From: Pseudobdellovibrionaceae bacterium
GTDB lineage: Bacteria > Bdellovibrionota > Bdellovibrionia > Bdellovibrionales > UBA1609
Length of the DNA stretch: 64,000 bases
Reading direction: 5' to 3'
NCBI GenBank assembly: GCA_018663505.1
Contig: JABJQG010000048.1
Coordinates: forward strand, 62,001 to 126,000
This document shows, in pieces, positions 36,151 to 45,985 of this stretch. The notes under the pieces were generated by a model that was not told the DNA's origin, made no database searches, and was given only the letters and a program-made list of their open reading frames with translations. Within the stretch, counting starts at the first letter, position 1. Each line of letters opens with the position of its first letter. A program made the position numbers and the translations under genes.

Positions 36151-37914
36151 TTATTGCTCTCCGGAGCAGGGACATTTGGAAAACATAAGTTTAAAAGTGG
36201 TTCCCATTCCTAGTTCGGAGTCTACTTCAATCTTACCCTTCATATTCTGAATCATGCTATACACAATGCCTAGACCTAAGCCTGTTCCTTTTCCCACTTC
36301 TTTTGTGGTAAAGAATGTTTCGAAAATTCTTTGTTTTGTGCTAGAGTCCATACCTTCTCCATTATCTGATATTATAATACTTACCATTTTTACACTTTGC
36401 CGAATGGAAATAGAAATTTCAGCAGCATCATTTTTTTCCACAGCATCTTTGGCGTTGGCTAAAATATTTAACAAAACCTGCATTAACATTCCTGAGTCAC
36501 CAGTAATGCAGCACTCATCCGAAGGACACAAGCTAACCTGAAACTTGATTCCTAGGTTACTATACATGGCGTCTGTAAAATCAAGTGCCTCTTGTACTAT
36601 TTGATTTATGTTCACAACATTAAGTTGCACATCTTCGTTTTTTCTTTGTACCCTTAATTGCCTAACAATAGCGGCAATACGATCAATGGCCTTCAATTGA
36701 ATATTTATCGATTTAGAGAGAAGCCCCTCATCCACAGCCCCTTCTTTAATTTTTTTAATCAACCTTCGTGAATGACCCTTTAACACCATTAAAGGATTAT
36801 TGATTTCATGAGCCACTCCTGCAGCCAACTGCCCTACCATAGAAAGCTGCCCCGATCGCACCACTTCCGCCTGTAGCTCATCATTTTTAAGCCCTAATCG
36901 TGCAACAAATAAAGCAATCATAAAACCTATTAGCGAAAGAAGAGCTGCTAACAAAGTATAATTAAAAAACAACTGAGAGTAGTACTTACTGTAACTTTGC
37001 TCCGAAATATGTCCTATAAACAAAAATTTATTGTCATCTAGACCTGTGCAAATTTGAGCTAAGGAGCACAAATTAATATCATTCAAGTTGACATAACTGT
37101 ATACATTTAGCCCAACTTCTGTATGCAATCGCCCTTCATTATTTGCAAAAAAAGTTGGACTTCCACCATAGGATTCATACATAGACTTCAGGTTATATTG
37201 AGCTCTGTCTTTTAAATTATGCCCCCAGCTATGACCCTTATTTACCGCCCTTATCCAGAAACCCTCTTTATTAGCAATTAACAGTTGCTCTGAAGCAATT
37301 CCAAACTGCCAATGTGCATTTTCAAGAAATCTTGCCATATCAAGATTTATAATTATAATTCCCTCAAATCCATTGGAGCTATAAACAGGTGAAGCCACCC
37401 GTATAACTGGTTGAAAGGGACTGGCAACCTTCCCATGCTCCATATTTAAATCAATATCGCTGATGTAAACCTGGTGTGGATTCAGTTTTTTTGTAGTTTG
37501 AAAATATAAACTATTCGATTTATTCTGCAGGTCTTTTTTAGGAGCAATATGAAGATTTTCATGCTGTCTCTCCACTCTAATAACTTCATGTCCATTTTTA
37601 TCAATGTATCTTATTTGCAAATAAGCTATATTATGCTCAATAAGTTCTTTAAAATAACGGTAGACATAACTATTCCAAACGCTATCTTCATTTTTAACTT
37701 TTACAAAATCAATAGTCTCAGCTGAAGTAAGAGTAAGCGCAGCCACTTTCTCGAGTTTTTCCAACAAAATGGTTTTTTCTAGTTTGACTTTTTGCTCTAA
37801 ATCTATAAATAGTCGCTCTTTTCGAACCTCAGAATGAGTACTGAAAAAAAACATTAGAATTAAGTTGGTAGTAACTACAAATAGTAAAAATGAACGAATA
37901 AAGTATTTAAACAT
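36151..37914 (-). CDS. Membrane sensor histidine kinase
   Basis: 587 aa. Membrane segments near residues 5-22 and 315-340 enclose a long extracellular sensor region of Cache/PAS-like type (IRYIDKNGHEVIRVERQ, FEGIIIINLDMARFLE). The cytoplasmic part has the HisKA H-box VAHEINNPLMVLKGH and a complete HATPase domain: NILANAKDAVEK (N box), SDNGEGMD (G1), ETFFTTKEVGKGTGLGLGI (F and G2). No receiver domain is attached. The likely partner is the REC-DHp protein immediately downstream, on the same strand. Ligand unknown. Confidence 0.93.
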   Translation of the reverse strand: MFKYFIRSFLLFVVTTNLILMFFFSTHSEVRKERLFIDLEQKVKLEKTILLEKLEKVAALTLTSAETIDFVKVKNEDSVWNSYVYRYFKELIEHNIAYLQIRYIDKNGHEVIRVERQHENLHIAPKKDLQNKSNSLYFQTTKKLNPHQVYISDIDLNMEHGKVASPFQPVIRVASPVYSSNGFEGIIIINLDMARFLENAHWQFGIASEQLLIANKEGFWIRAVNKGHSWGHNLKDRAQYNLKSMYESYGGSPTFFANNEGRLHTEVGLNVYSYVNLNDINLCSLAQICTGLDDNKFLFIGHISEQSYSKYYSQLFFNYTLLAALLSLIGFMIALFVARLGLKNDELQAEVVRSGQLSMVGQLAAGVAHEINNPLMVLKGHSRRLIKKIKEGAVDEGLLSKSINIQLKAIDRIAAIVRQLRVQRKNEDVQLNVVNINQIVQEALDFTDAMYSNLGIKFQVSLCPSDECCITGDSGMLMQVLLNILANAKDAVEKNDAAEISISIRQSVKMVSIIISDNGEGMDSSTKQRIFETFFTTKEVGKGTGLGLGIVYSMIQNMKGKIEVDSELGMGTTFKLMFSKCPCSGEQ

Positions 37915-38195
37915 TTATAACAAGCTTCCTGATAGATATCTTATATAGATTCTAACCAAAATAAACAATAATATTAAGCTAAACTGAATGAGACAATCAT
38001 ATGGACTAACTTACTAGACCAATGCCAGTAATTTTTCAGTAACCTCATTGGTTAATATAACTGATGCAGCTTTAAATATCTCAATAAATCAAATTTACAG
38101 TGAATTGGAAACACAAATATTACAAACAATGTGACCATCATATTGAAGGATATTTTCTACCAATTGAGTTGCAAATAAACATCGCATCAAAGAGG

Positions 38196-38873
38196 TTAAG
38201 CGCTTACTAAATGTAAATGTGAATTCACACGAGACTGGTCTTTGATAAAGCTGACTCCAAGTGTAAAATCATTTAAATTATTCCAAGCCACAACTCCCTT
38301 AAAATAGTGCGACTTATTCTTATCCTTACTTGGAATAACCACAGTTAATTGAGTCCCTTTCTTTGGCGGCGCATGATTAAGCTTAACCTTAGCACCCCCT
38401 TTAGATATATCTAATAGATTTACCTGTATTCGCCCGTTGGAGGTTTCAAAATATGCGTATTGATTAACATTAAACCGACAAAAACCTCGAATATACATAC
38501 TCTCTCTTTCTACAATGGCCTGTCTCATAAGATTATTTAAATTGTTAAGCTCAAAATGGTAATCCACAACCGTAGAAAACCTAAAAGAGAGTTGGATAGC
38601 TTCATTTCTTAAAGCATCAGAAATAAACGTGGTTACAAAGGCTATTGGTAGTTCTGGGTATTTGTGCGCCAACTCATCCATATGTTGCAAATGTGCATCC
38701 GAAAATCGTTCCACCAACAAAACTAGGCCTTGTAATTGATTCTCACTCACGACTCGAGCCATATCCTCAACATCAGAATACACATCAACATGAAACTCTG
38801 TTTGTTTCTGCAGTTCTCTTTTAACCTTAAACCTTTTTGCTGATGGCTTTGCCAATATACCGATTCTATACAT
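38196..38873 (-). CDS. PilZ domain protein with N-terminal receiver-like fold
   Basis: 225 aa from ATG 38873 (MYRIGILAKPS), preceded by AGGGA; the frame runs 18 codons further upstream. Residues about 1-115 look like a receiver fold (YRIGIL, HVDVYSDVEDM, LQGLVLLVE, PIAFVTTF) but I see no clear phospho-Asp pocket. Residues about 118-215 are PilZ: RGFCR (RxxxR) and DISKGG (DxSxxG), the cyclic di-GMP contacts, then VVAWNNLNDFTLGVSF. Expected to bind cyclic di-GMP and alter motility or surface traits. Single gene. Confidence 0.85.
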   Translation of the reverse strand: MYRIGILAKPSAKRFKVKRELQKQTEFHVDVYSDVEDMARVVSENQLQGLVLLVERFSDAHLQHMDELAHKYPELPIAFVTTFISDALRNEAIQLSFRFSTVVDYHFELNNLNNLMRQAIVERESMYIRGFCRFNVNQYAYFETSNGRIQVNLLDISKGGAKVKLNHAPPKKGTQLTVVIPSKDKNKSHYFKGVVAWNNLNDFTLGVSFIKDQSRVNSHLHLVSA

Positions 38874-39153
38874 GTCCAATCCCTTTTTGTTTATTAAACT
38901 ATATAAGCAAAGACTGAGCCAAACCAACCCCCTTCAGATTTCATTTGAATAAGTAGTGAAAAATATATAGACAAAATAGTTAACTTTATAGACGTACAAA
39001 ACTGAGACAAAGTACTGAAATGACACATGTTATCCCTTAAATAGCTAGTCGTGTAAAAAGCTTGTTTTTAGTTGGTCATTTCGTGTAATTTGCTTCAAAC
39101 TGTATTTTATTAAAAAACTCAGTGTTTTTATAAACCACAACTAAGGAGATTTT

Positions 39154-39717
39154 ATGAAAAAGCTGACTCTAATTTTAAGTATTTTTTTACTGAGTGCTTG
39201 CGCTAGTGATCTTAAAAAAAGAAACGAAGTGAAGGATCTTGATACAAAGCTTGAAAGCGGAAAAAAGGTTGCCGGAGACGACACCTTGGGAATTCGCGAT
39301 AACACAATGGTGGTACAAAAAAAAGTAGAACTAGCTGAAGAGCTAAGACGTTTAGAAAATCTAGTTTACGGCATGGAATACGAAGTCTACGGAAATCGTG
39401 AGTACGGAACCGTTGGCTTATACGGCGTCTACAGAGATTGTAAAGGCGAAGTCAATTCCACAAAGTTTGGCGGTTCAGGAAAGTTGATTCCTGTAGAACC
39501 CCCAGCACCTGTGATTAAAGAAGAACGTGATTTAAAATTTGGTAAAGATGAAAAAGGGAACCTTGTAGGAATTTCTGAAGAATATTTATCCGAACGCATT
39601 GACCGTTTCAAAAAGTACAGAAAACTGTTAAGAAAACGTCGCCAAGAATACGAAACCAAAGTTAGAATTTGCGAAAACAATCTTAAAGATGCAAAATTCA
39701 AATTAAAAGATAAATAA
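39154..39717 (+). CDS. Predicted lipoprotein with coiled-coil ends
   Basis: 187 aa; ATG follows AAGGAG. The short signal ends LLSACAS, a clear lipobox with Cys16. The mature part is highly charged: an N-terminal helix (KVELAEELRRLENLVYGME), a YG-rich patch with a Cys (NREYGTVGLYGVYRDCKGE), a Pro-rich link (VEPPAPVIKEE), then a long basic helix (ERIDRFKKYRKLLRKRRQEYE). Function unknown. It has its own strong terminator. Confidence 0.78.
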   Translation: MKKLTLILSIFLLSACASDLKKRNEVKDLDTKLESGKKVAGDDTLGIRDNTMVVQKKVELAEELRRLENLVYGMEYEVYGNREYGTVGLYGVYRDCKGEVNSTKFGGSGKLIPVEPPAPVIKEERDLKFGKDEKGNLVGISEEYLSERIDRFKKYRKLLRKRRQEYETKVRICENNLKDAKFKLKDK

Positions 39718-39740
39718 ATTTTAAAATATTTTTCAAACAA

Positions 39741-39768
39741 AAAAAAGCTGGTTATCGCCAGCTTTTTT
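39741..39768. terminator. Strong intrinsic terminator
   Basis: AAAAAAGCTGG pairs perfectly with CCAGCTTTTTT around TTATCG, followed by a T-run. It lies 24 bases after the stop of the lipoprotein gene at 39154. Confidence 0.93.
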
Positions 39769-39986
39769 TATTTGTGATGAGTAAATGCTATGGCATACTT
39801 GTAAGGCTATACATATGGATATCTTTATAGACGAGCATGGAGCACAAGTTTTAACAGCTGGATCCAAGAGGGCCCACCATACTGTTGAAGTATCGAAGTG
39901 GAGATGATTGCCAACCCCCTCCTATAATCTCTTCACAAAACGGTACTACTCTTGACTCCACCTCTTGTTAATGACACTGTGCTTCC

Positions 39987-40562
39987 ATGAATAAAATTAA
40001 CATAACTATCTTAGCCTTAAATGAAGTGCCTTTAGAGGGTGAAAAATTTACTTACACAAGAGCCTCTGGTGAGCTCAATGAGGCTCTGAGTGACCTTATA
40101 AAAGACGCCGATTACACTGTAACTCTTGAGGTTTTTCCCTTCGATGCAGATGCTGGCTACCAATTGCGTGGTGAAGTTCATACAGAAATGCCTTTATCTT
40201 GTTCCCGCTGTGCCATTGACTTTAGCTACAAGGTAAACTGTAAAATTAACGAAGTAGCTTTTGTGGGCCAAGAGTTTGAAGTTAAAGGGGATCAAAGTGT
40301 AAAAACACCGCATTTTTCCCAACATCACAAAACAGATGACCCTGAAACTCTATTTTTAGACCGTCCAGAGCTAAATATTGGTGAATATATTCACGAAGTC
40401 ATAGCCTTAAATGAGCCTATGGCACCCTTGGGCCGACCTGATTGCAATGAAGACTGCCCTAACCTACAGGAAGCTTATAAAAAGGGGTGGATTCAAAAGC
40501 CCGAACCCGAAGATAAAAAAGGTCCATTTGATGTATTAAAAAAAATGTCATTAAATCATTGA
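39987..40562 (+). CDS. yceD: YceD/DUF177 family protein
   Basis: 191 aa. The family shows a conserved CxxC (here PLSCSRCAIDF) and a second pair late in the protein (RPDCNEDCPN), plus the motif IGEYIHEVIALNEP. YceD proteins are linked with 23S rRNA processing or maturation in some bacteria and with ribosomal protein L32, whose gene follows here. Start ATG has no strong ribosome binding site. It heads the rpmF-fab gene string, the usual genomic place. Confidence 0.9.
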   Translation: MNKINITILALNEVPLEGEKFTYTRASGELNEALSDLIKDADYTVTLEVFPFDADAGYQLRGEVHTEMPLSCSRCAIDFSYKVNCKINEVAFVGQEFEVKGDQSVKTPHFSQHHKTDDPETLFLDRPELNIGEYIHEVIALNEPMAPLGRPDCNEDCPNLQEAYKKGWIQKPEPEDKKGPFDVLKKMSLNH

Positions 40563-40688
40563 TTTATATTAAAAGTCGGTTATGTTATGAAGCTTTTAAG
40601 GCTCGAATGAGTATTGAAATTAATAAGTTAGAAATTATAAGTTGAATTTAATTAATAAATATAAAATTTAAATAAAGTTGGTGAAATC

Positions 40689-40868
40689 ATGGCAAGTCCA
40701 AAATCAAAAATCTCAAGAGCAACACGTGGCGGTCGACGCTCACACTCTGCTTTAAAGCGTAACCCTGCTAACAATTGTGACAATTGTGGTTCTCTAAAGA
40801 TGCCACAAATTGTTTGCCCTTCTTGTGGTTACTATAAAGGCAGAGAAGTAGTACCACCAAAATCTTAA
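40689..40868 (+). CDS. rpmF: 50S ribosomal protein L32
   Basis: 59 aa. The sequence starts [20 protein letters not shown] and contains [10 protein letters not shown] and [12 protein letters not shown], the two CxxC pairs of the zinc-binding form of L32. ATG at 40689 follows GGTGA. It lies 126 bases after yceD and 22 bases before fabH. plsX, which often sits between rpmF and fabH, is absent here. Confidence 0.97.
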   Translation: MASPKSKISRATRGGRRSHSALKRNPANNCDNCGSLKMPQIVCPSCGYYKGREVVPPKS

Positions 40869-40890
40869 TTTTTAATTAAGATTTCTCATC

Positions 40891-41880
40891 ATGATGTACA
40901 ACTCGCGTATTTCTGGGACTGGCTCCTATCTACCTGAAAAGCAACTCACTAATTCTGATATAGAAAAGATGGTGGATACCACTGCGGACTGGATCAAAGA
41001 TCGCACCGGCATTTCTTCACGACATGTAGCTAAAATGTCAGAAGCCACTTCCGATATTGGCGCTGCCTCAGCCTTAAAGGCATTGGAAATGGCCGGGTTA
41101 AAAGTGGACGATATCGACATGATCATCACGGCCACAATTACTCCCGATCATGTAATGCCAAATACGGCATGTTTGATTCAACAAAAAATTGGTGCACGAA
41201 ATGTAATGAGCTTTGATTTATCTGCAGCTTGTTCTGGTTTTATATTTGGATTATCCGTAGCCGATCAGTTTATCCGCACTGGCGTTCATAAAAATATACT
41301 TGTGATTGGCGCCGAAGTCCTAACAAGAATTGTGAATTACCAAGATCGTGGTACCTGTATTTTATTTGGTGACGGCGGTGGTGCCGCCATTGTTAGTCGT
41401 GCAGAAGAAAATTCAGAATCTCAGTTTTACTCCCACCACGGTCATGGCGAGGGTCGCTATGGTGATCTTCTTATGCTGCCGGCTGGCGGCTCAAAAACAC
41501 CTTTCAACCAAGAAGCCCTTAGTAAAGATGAGCAATTTGTAATTATGAAGGGTAGAGATATTTTCAAACAAGCTGTGCGTACAATGAGTGAGTGTTGCTC
41601 TGAAGCTCTTAATGCAAATAAAATGCAATCCTCAGATATTGACTGGCTGATTCCTCATCAAGCCAACTTAAGGATTATAAATGCTGTGGCAAAGCATTTT
41701 GATTTCCCTAAAGATAAAGTGGTCATTGAAATTGAAGATGTGGGAAACACTTCTGCAGGAACAATACCCATTGCTCTTGATCGCGCTGTTCGCGATGGCA
41801 GGCTTCAACGTGGACAAAATATTTTACTTGCTGCTTTTGGTGGCGGCTTAACCAGCGGAAGTCTATTATTTAAATATTAA
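40891..41880 (+). CDS. fabH: 3-oxoacyl-ACP synthase III
   Basis: 329 aa. Starts fatty-acid synthesis by condensing acetyl-CoA with malonyl-ACP. The catalytic triad is complete: Cys114 in DLSAACSGF, His in IPHQANLRI and Asn in VGNTSAGTIP. Length is normal. Either of two adjacent ATGs may be used. Followed by fabD after 14 bases. Confidence 0.96.
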   Translation: MMYNSRISGTGSYLPEKQLTNSDIEKMVDTTADWIKDRTGISSRHVAKMSEATSDIGAASALKALEMAGLKVDDIDMIITATITPDHVMPNTACLIQQKIGARNVMSFDLSAACSGFIFGLSVADQFIRTGVHKNILVIGAEVLTRIVNYQDRGTCILFGDGGGAAIVSRAEENSESQFYSHHGHGEGRYGDLLMLPAGGSKTPFNQEALSKDEQFVIMKGRDIFKQAVRTMSECCSEALNANKMQSSDIDWLIPHQANLRIINAVAKHFDFPKDKVVIEIEDVGNTSAGTIPIALDRAVRDGRLQRGQNILLAAFGGGLTSGSLLFKY

Positions 41881-41894
41881 ACAAGGATGATATT

Positions 41895-42872
41895 ATGTAT
41901 GGTTTTATTTTCCCCGGACAAGGTAGTCAGCAAGTGGGAATGGGACAATTTCTCTACAAAAACTTCACTAGCGTAAAACACCTTTTTGAAGAAGCTTCGG
42001 ACACCCTAAATATTGATTTTAAATCATTGTGTTTTGAAGATCCAAAGGATCAGCTCAATTTAACACAAAATACCCAACCTGCTCTTTTATTAGTTTCCAC
42101 AGCTTACTTTAAAGTAATACAGGAAATTAAGCCCACAAATGTTAGCGCTTTCGCCGGTCACTCTATTGGTGAATATGCAGCATGTGTGAATGCTAACGCT
42201 CTGTCGTTTTCTCAAGCTCTTTCCACTGTGGAAAAAAGAGGTTTATGGATGCAAGAAGCTGTGCCCGTAGGCAAAGGTTCCATGGCGGCTCTGTTAGGGT
42301 TTAGCGAAGAACAGGTGAGCGACATTTGTAAATGGGCACAAGAAAAATCTGGGCACCAACCTGTAGAGCCAGCAAATTACAACTCTCCAGGACAAATTGT
42401 TATTAGCGGCGATGCTATGGCTATAGATTTTATTTGTAAAAACATGAGCAAAGAGGATTGGCCATATATCTCTTCAACAGAAGCTCCTCGTAGGCTAAAA
42501 GCGATCCCATTAAAAGTTTCAGCCCCCTTTCATTGTTCCTTAATGCAGCCAGCTCAAGAGAAAATGCAAAAACTTCTAAACAATCTAGAGTTTCAAGATA
42601 CCTCAACACCCATTGTTCAAAATGTAGATGGCAAAGCCTACACAGATAAGAATAAGTTAAAACAAAACCTGACCACCCAAGTTTCTGCCCCCGTTAGATG
42701 GACCAGCTGCATGGATACATTCAACGAAATGGGCATTGAAAACATAATTGAATGTGGTCACGGACAAGTGCTTCAAGGTTTATTAAAAAAAATGCCACAC
42801 CCATTCAAGGTCACAAACTTTAATTCCTTGGAAGACATCAAAAACTTCGAAAAAGATAATAATTGTATTTAA
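41895..42872 (+). CDS. fabD: Malonyl-CoA:ACP transacylase
   Basis: 325 aa; ATG follows AAGGATG. Moves malonyl from CoA to ACP. The nucleophile Ser90 sits in AFAGHSIGEYAA, and FPGQGSQQVGMG is the N-terminal oxyanion motif. VSAPFHCSLM carries the active-site His. Downstream lies fabG after 67 bases, probably in the same transcript. Confidence 0.96.
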   Translation: MYGFIFPGQGSQQVGMGQFLYKNFTSVKHLFEEASDTLNIDFKSLCFEDPKDQLNLTQNTQPALLLVSTAYFKVIQEIKPTNVSAFAGHSIGEYAACVNANALSFSQALSTVEKRGLWMQEAVPVGKGSMAALLGFSEEQVSDICKWAQEKSGHQPVEPANYNSPGQIVISGDAMAIDFICKNMSKEDWPYISSTEAPRRLKAIPLKVSAPFHCSLMQPAQEKMQKLLNNLEFQDTSTPIVQNVDGKAYTDKNKLKQNLTTQVSAPVRWTSCMDTFNEMGIENIIECGHGQVLQGLLKKMPHPFKVTNFNSLEDIKNFEKDNNCI

Positions 42873-42939
42873 ACTATATTTACTCATAATGCTTAAATTC
42901 ATTATGAGATAAAAGAAACAGCTTAACCAAGGAATCTTT

Positions 42940-43680
42940 ATGTTTGATTTAAGAGATAAAAATATAATTGTAACTGGCGGGAGTCGTGGAATAGGGAAAG
43001 GTATTGTTGAGTTTTTAGCGAGTCATGGTGCTAATATCGGATTTAGCTACTCCTCTTCTGAAGCTGCAGCCCAACAAATAGCGGAAGAGCTCCCTGGCGA
43101 AGGTCATTTTTGCTTTCAAATGAACATTGCGGACGCTGACTCTGTAAAAAGCGCTTTAGCTGGGGCCTTAGAAAAAATGGGATCCGTAGATGGATTAGTC
43201 AATAATGCCGGCATTACTAAAGATCAAATTTTACTTCGCTTAAAGCCTGAAGATTTCGACCAAGTGATTCAAACCAATCTTAGAGGCACTTTTTTATGCG
43301 TTAAGACACTTTTAAAGCCCATGATAAAGCAAAAAAATGGAGCTATTGTTAATATCACTAGTGTTATTGGCCAAACAGGGAACTCCGGACAGGCCAACTA
43401 TGCCGCCTCGAAAGCTGGTATCGAAGCCTTCACAAAATCCATAGCCCAAGAAGTCGCCTCTAGAAATATACGCTTAAACTGCGTTGCCCCTGGCTTTATT
43501 CAAACAGAAATGACCGATGCCATGGAGGACAAAGCGAAACAGACCATATCTGAGAAGATCCCCTTGGGACGACTGGGGCAGGCTCGTGATATTGCACAAT
43601 CTGTAGCCTTTTTACTTTCTGAAAACGCATCATATATTACGGGACAGACCATCAGCGTCAATGGTGGTTTGAATATGTAA
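42940..43680 (+). CDS. fabG: 3-oxoacyl-ACP reductase
   Basis: 246 aa; ATG follows AAGGAATCTTT. NADPH-dependent reductase of the elongation cycle. Rossmann motif VTGGSRGIGKG, NNAG in LVNNAGITKD, catalytic Ser (ITSVIG), and Tyr/Lys in YAASKAG. The C-terminus ITGQTISVNGGLNM is typical of FabG. A 280-base AT-rich gap follows before acpP and probably holds the acpP promoter. Confidence 0.95.
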   Translation: MFDLRDKNIIVTGGSRGIGKGIVEFLASHGANIGFSYSSSEAAAQQIAEELPGEGHFCFQMNIADADSVKSALAGALEKMGSVDGLVNNAGITKDQILLRLKPEDFDQVIQTNLRGTFLCVKTLLKPMIKQKNGAIVNITSVIGQTGNSGQANYAASKAGIEAFTKSIAQEVASRNIRLNCVAPGFIQTEMTDAMEDKAKQTISEKIPLGRLGQARDIAQSVAFLLSENASYITGQTISVNGGLNM

Positions 43681-43960
43681 AAAAAGGTGACTTTAACTAT
43701 TGAAATCAATAGGCTTTGATAAATAAAAAAGCACTTTGAAAATTATGAGTTTTCATAAATTATGGCACAGCAGCTATAAGTAAAAAAGGGAAGTAAATAA
43801 CAAAACATAGTTTGATAAAGAGTTGTTTTAAGACCTGTTGCATGGATAACAGAATTAACCCCGCTCTCAATTATCACCATGTTAAGGAAACTGATTTAAA
43901 TTTAAAATATTAAGTTATAAATAATTTAAAAATTAAAAGAAATAATTAAGGAGCTAAAAA

Positions 43961-44191
43961 ATGGAAGCACAAATTTCAAAAATTATTGAAGAACAATTGG
44001 GTGTTGAAGCTGATCGTATTAAGCCAGAAGCCTCTTTTATCGAAGATCTTAATGCTGATAGCTTAGACATAGTTGAGCTAGTTATGGCCATGGAAGAAGA
44101 ATTCGACATGGAAATTCCTGACGAAGACGCTGAAGGTCTTAAAACTGTTCAAAATGTTTTAGACTATATGAAATCTAAAGGTAAAGCATAA
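43961..44191 (+). CDS. acpP: Acyl carrier protein
   Basis: 76 aa, acidic four-helix protein. Ser34 in [10 protein letters not shown] is the phosphopantetheine site. ATG follows AAGGAG. It has its own 280-base upstream region, which fits strong separate expression. The stop is 2 bases from the fabF ATG, so the two genes are coupled. Confidence 0.97.
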   Translation: MEAQISKIIEEQLGVEADRIKPEASFIEDLNADSLDIVELVMAMEEEFDMEIPDEDAEGLKTVQNVLDYMKSKGKA

Positions 44192-44193
44192 TT

Positions 44194-45435
44194 ATGAGTT
44201 CCCGGCGTGTTGTTGTTACTGGGCTAGGCATGGTTTCTCCTCTTGGATTAACTATGCAAGAATCTTGGCAAAACGCGCTTAAGGGTCAATCTGGCATTGG
44301 CCCCATTACACTATTTGATGCCTCTGTACACAGTGTTCAATTTGCAGGCGAAGTAAAAAACTTTAATGCTGAAAATCTAATTGGCAAAAAAGAAATGAAA
44401 AAAATGGATCGCTTTATTCACCTATGTTTAACAGCCACTGATGAAGCCATTAAAGATTGCGGTCTCGATTTCACAAACGAAGAGCTACAACTAAATACAG
44501 GCTCTATTGTTGGTGTTGGCATGGGTGGCATGCCTATTTTAGAAAAACAACGGGATATCATGACTAGTCGAGGTCCTGGAAGAATTACCCCTTTTTTAAT
44601 TCCCGCTATAATTGCAAATATGGCCTCTGGTCATGTGAGTATAAAGTATGGCCTTAAAGGGCCTAACTACTCAGTAACTTCAGCTTGCGCTTCCGGCAAT
44701 CACTCTCTTGGCGAGTCTTTTAATTACATAAAAAATGGCATGTGTGACGTAATGGTCTCTGGTGGAACAGAGTCCGTAGTCAGCGATCTTGGTATTGGCG
44801 GCTTTGCTGCAATGAAAGCCCTTTCTACCAGAAATGAAACACCTCAAAAGGCCTCACGCCCCTGGGATCAGGACCGAGATGGTTTTGTACTCAGCGAAGG
44901 TTCCTCAATTTTAATTTTAGAGGAGTATGAACATGCAAAAGCCCGTGGCGCTAAAATTTACGCAGAGCTTAAAGGTTATGGGGTGTCCTCGGACGCTCAT
45001 CACATGACCACTCCTTCACCTGATGGCGCTGGAGCCTCTCGAGCCATGAATATGTGTTTAAAAAGTGCTGGTGCCAACCCTGAGGACATTCAGTACGTGA
45101 ATGCCCACGGAACATCCACACCCGCTGGCGATATGTTAGAAACATTAGCTATTAAAAAATCATTTCGTAATCACGCAGACAAACTTTGGGTTTCTTCTAC
45201 TAAATCTATGACCGGGCACACTCTTGGTGCTGCTGGTGCCATAGAGAGTGCCTTTTCCATAATGAGTGTTTTTGACAACAAGGTGGCACCAACAATCAAT
45301 TTAGAGAACCCATCTGAGGGATGCGATTTAGACTATGTGCCGAACACGTCCAGAGAAAAGGAAATCACCATGGCTCTAAATAATAGCTTTGGTTTTGGCG
45401 GCACAAATGCTTGTCTCATCTTCTCAAAAATTTAA
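44194..45435 (+). CDS. fabF: 3-oxoacyl-ACP synthase II
   Basis: 413 aa. Elongating condensing enzyme. The Cys-His-His triad is complete: Cys165 in TSACASGNH, His in VNAHGTSTPAGD, His in GHTLGAAGA; GFGGTNACLIF closes the protein. Directly follows acpP. Confidence 0.96.
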   Translation: MSSRRVVVTGLGMVSPLGLTMQESWQNALKGQSGIGPITLFDASVHSVQFAGEVKNFNAENLIGKKEMKKMDRFIHLCLTATDEAIKDCGLDFTNEELQLNTGSIVGVGMGGMPILEKQRDIMTSRGPGRITPFLIPAIIANMASGHVSIKYGLKGPNYSVTSACASGNHSLGESFNYIKNGMCDVMVSGGTESVVSDLGIGGFAAMKALSTRNETPQKASRPWDQDRDGFVLSEGSSILILEEYEHAKARGAKIYAELKGYGVSSDAHHMTTPSPDGAGASRAMNMCLKSAGANPEDIQYVNAHGTSTPAGDMLETLAIKKSFRNHADKLWVSSTKSMTGHTLGAAGAIESAFSIMSVFDNKVAPTINLENPSEGCDLDYVPNTSREKEITMALNNSFGFGGTNACLIFSKI

Positions 45436-45553
45436 CTCCCCGCTACATATAATAAAAATCTATCTTTAGAAAAAATTAATAAACAATTTTCTAAATGAAA
45501 ATCTAATCTTGCTTTATGAATATTGAAGAGCTAAATTCTTGCTGGAGGTTCTT

Positions 45554-45985
45554 ATGAATGTATACATAGCTTCAGACCACGGTGGGTTTAACCTTAAGTC
45601 TTACCTTATAAAAAATAATCCAAGCATGAAGTTCCAAGATTTAGGGCCAACCAACACGGACTCTGTGGACTACCCAGATTACGCCAAGCAAGTCTGCGAA
45701 AAACTAAAGCAAGACCCTCAGTCCCTAGGCATACTGATTTGCGGCTCAGGTCAGGGTATGGCCATGAGTGCCAACAAGTATGCACATATCCGCGCGGCAC
45801 TGTGCTGGAACCAAGAGTTAGCTGAACTTTCAAAATTACATAATGATGCGAATATTCTTTGCATGGGCGAACGAGTGATTGAAAAAGATTTGGCTTTAAA
45901 TATTTTGTCTACATTCTTAGAAACAAAATTTGAAGGCGGACGTCACGAACGACGCGTTCAAAAAATGAAGGAGATTGCACAATGA
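45554..45985 (+). CDS. rpiB: Ribose-5-phosphate isomerase B
   Basis: 143 aa from ATG 45554, placed after GGAGG; the longer frame from 45539 begins before this site. Interconverts ribose 5-phosphate and ribulose 5-phosphate. [28 protein letters not shown] (phosphate-binding loop and general base) and CMGERVI are typical. Its TGA overlaps the glyA ATG (ATGA), an order rpiB-glyA seen in many bacteria. Confidence 0.95.
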   Translation: MNVYIASDHGGFNLKSYLIKNNPSMKFQDLGPTNTDSVDYPDYAKQVCEKLKQDPQSLGILICGSGQGMAMSANKYAHIRAALCWNQELAELSKLHNDANILCMGERVIEKDLALNILSTFLETKFEGGRHERRVQKMKEIAQ

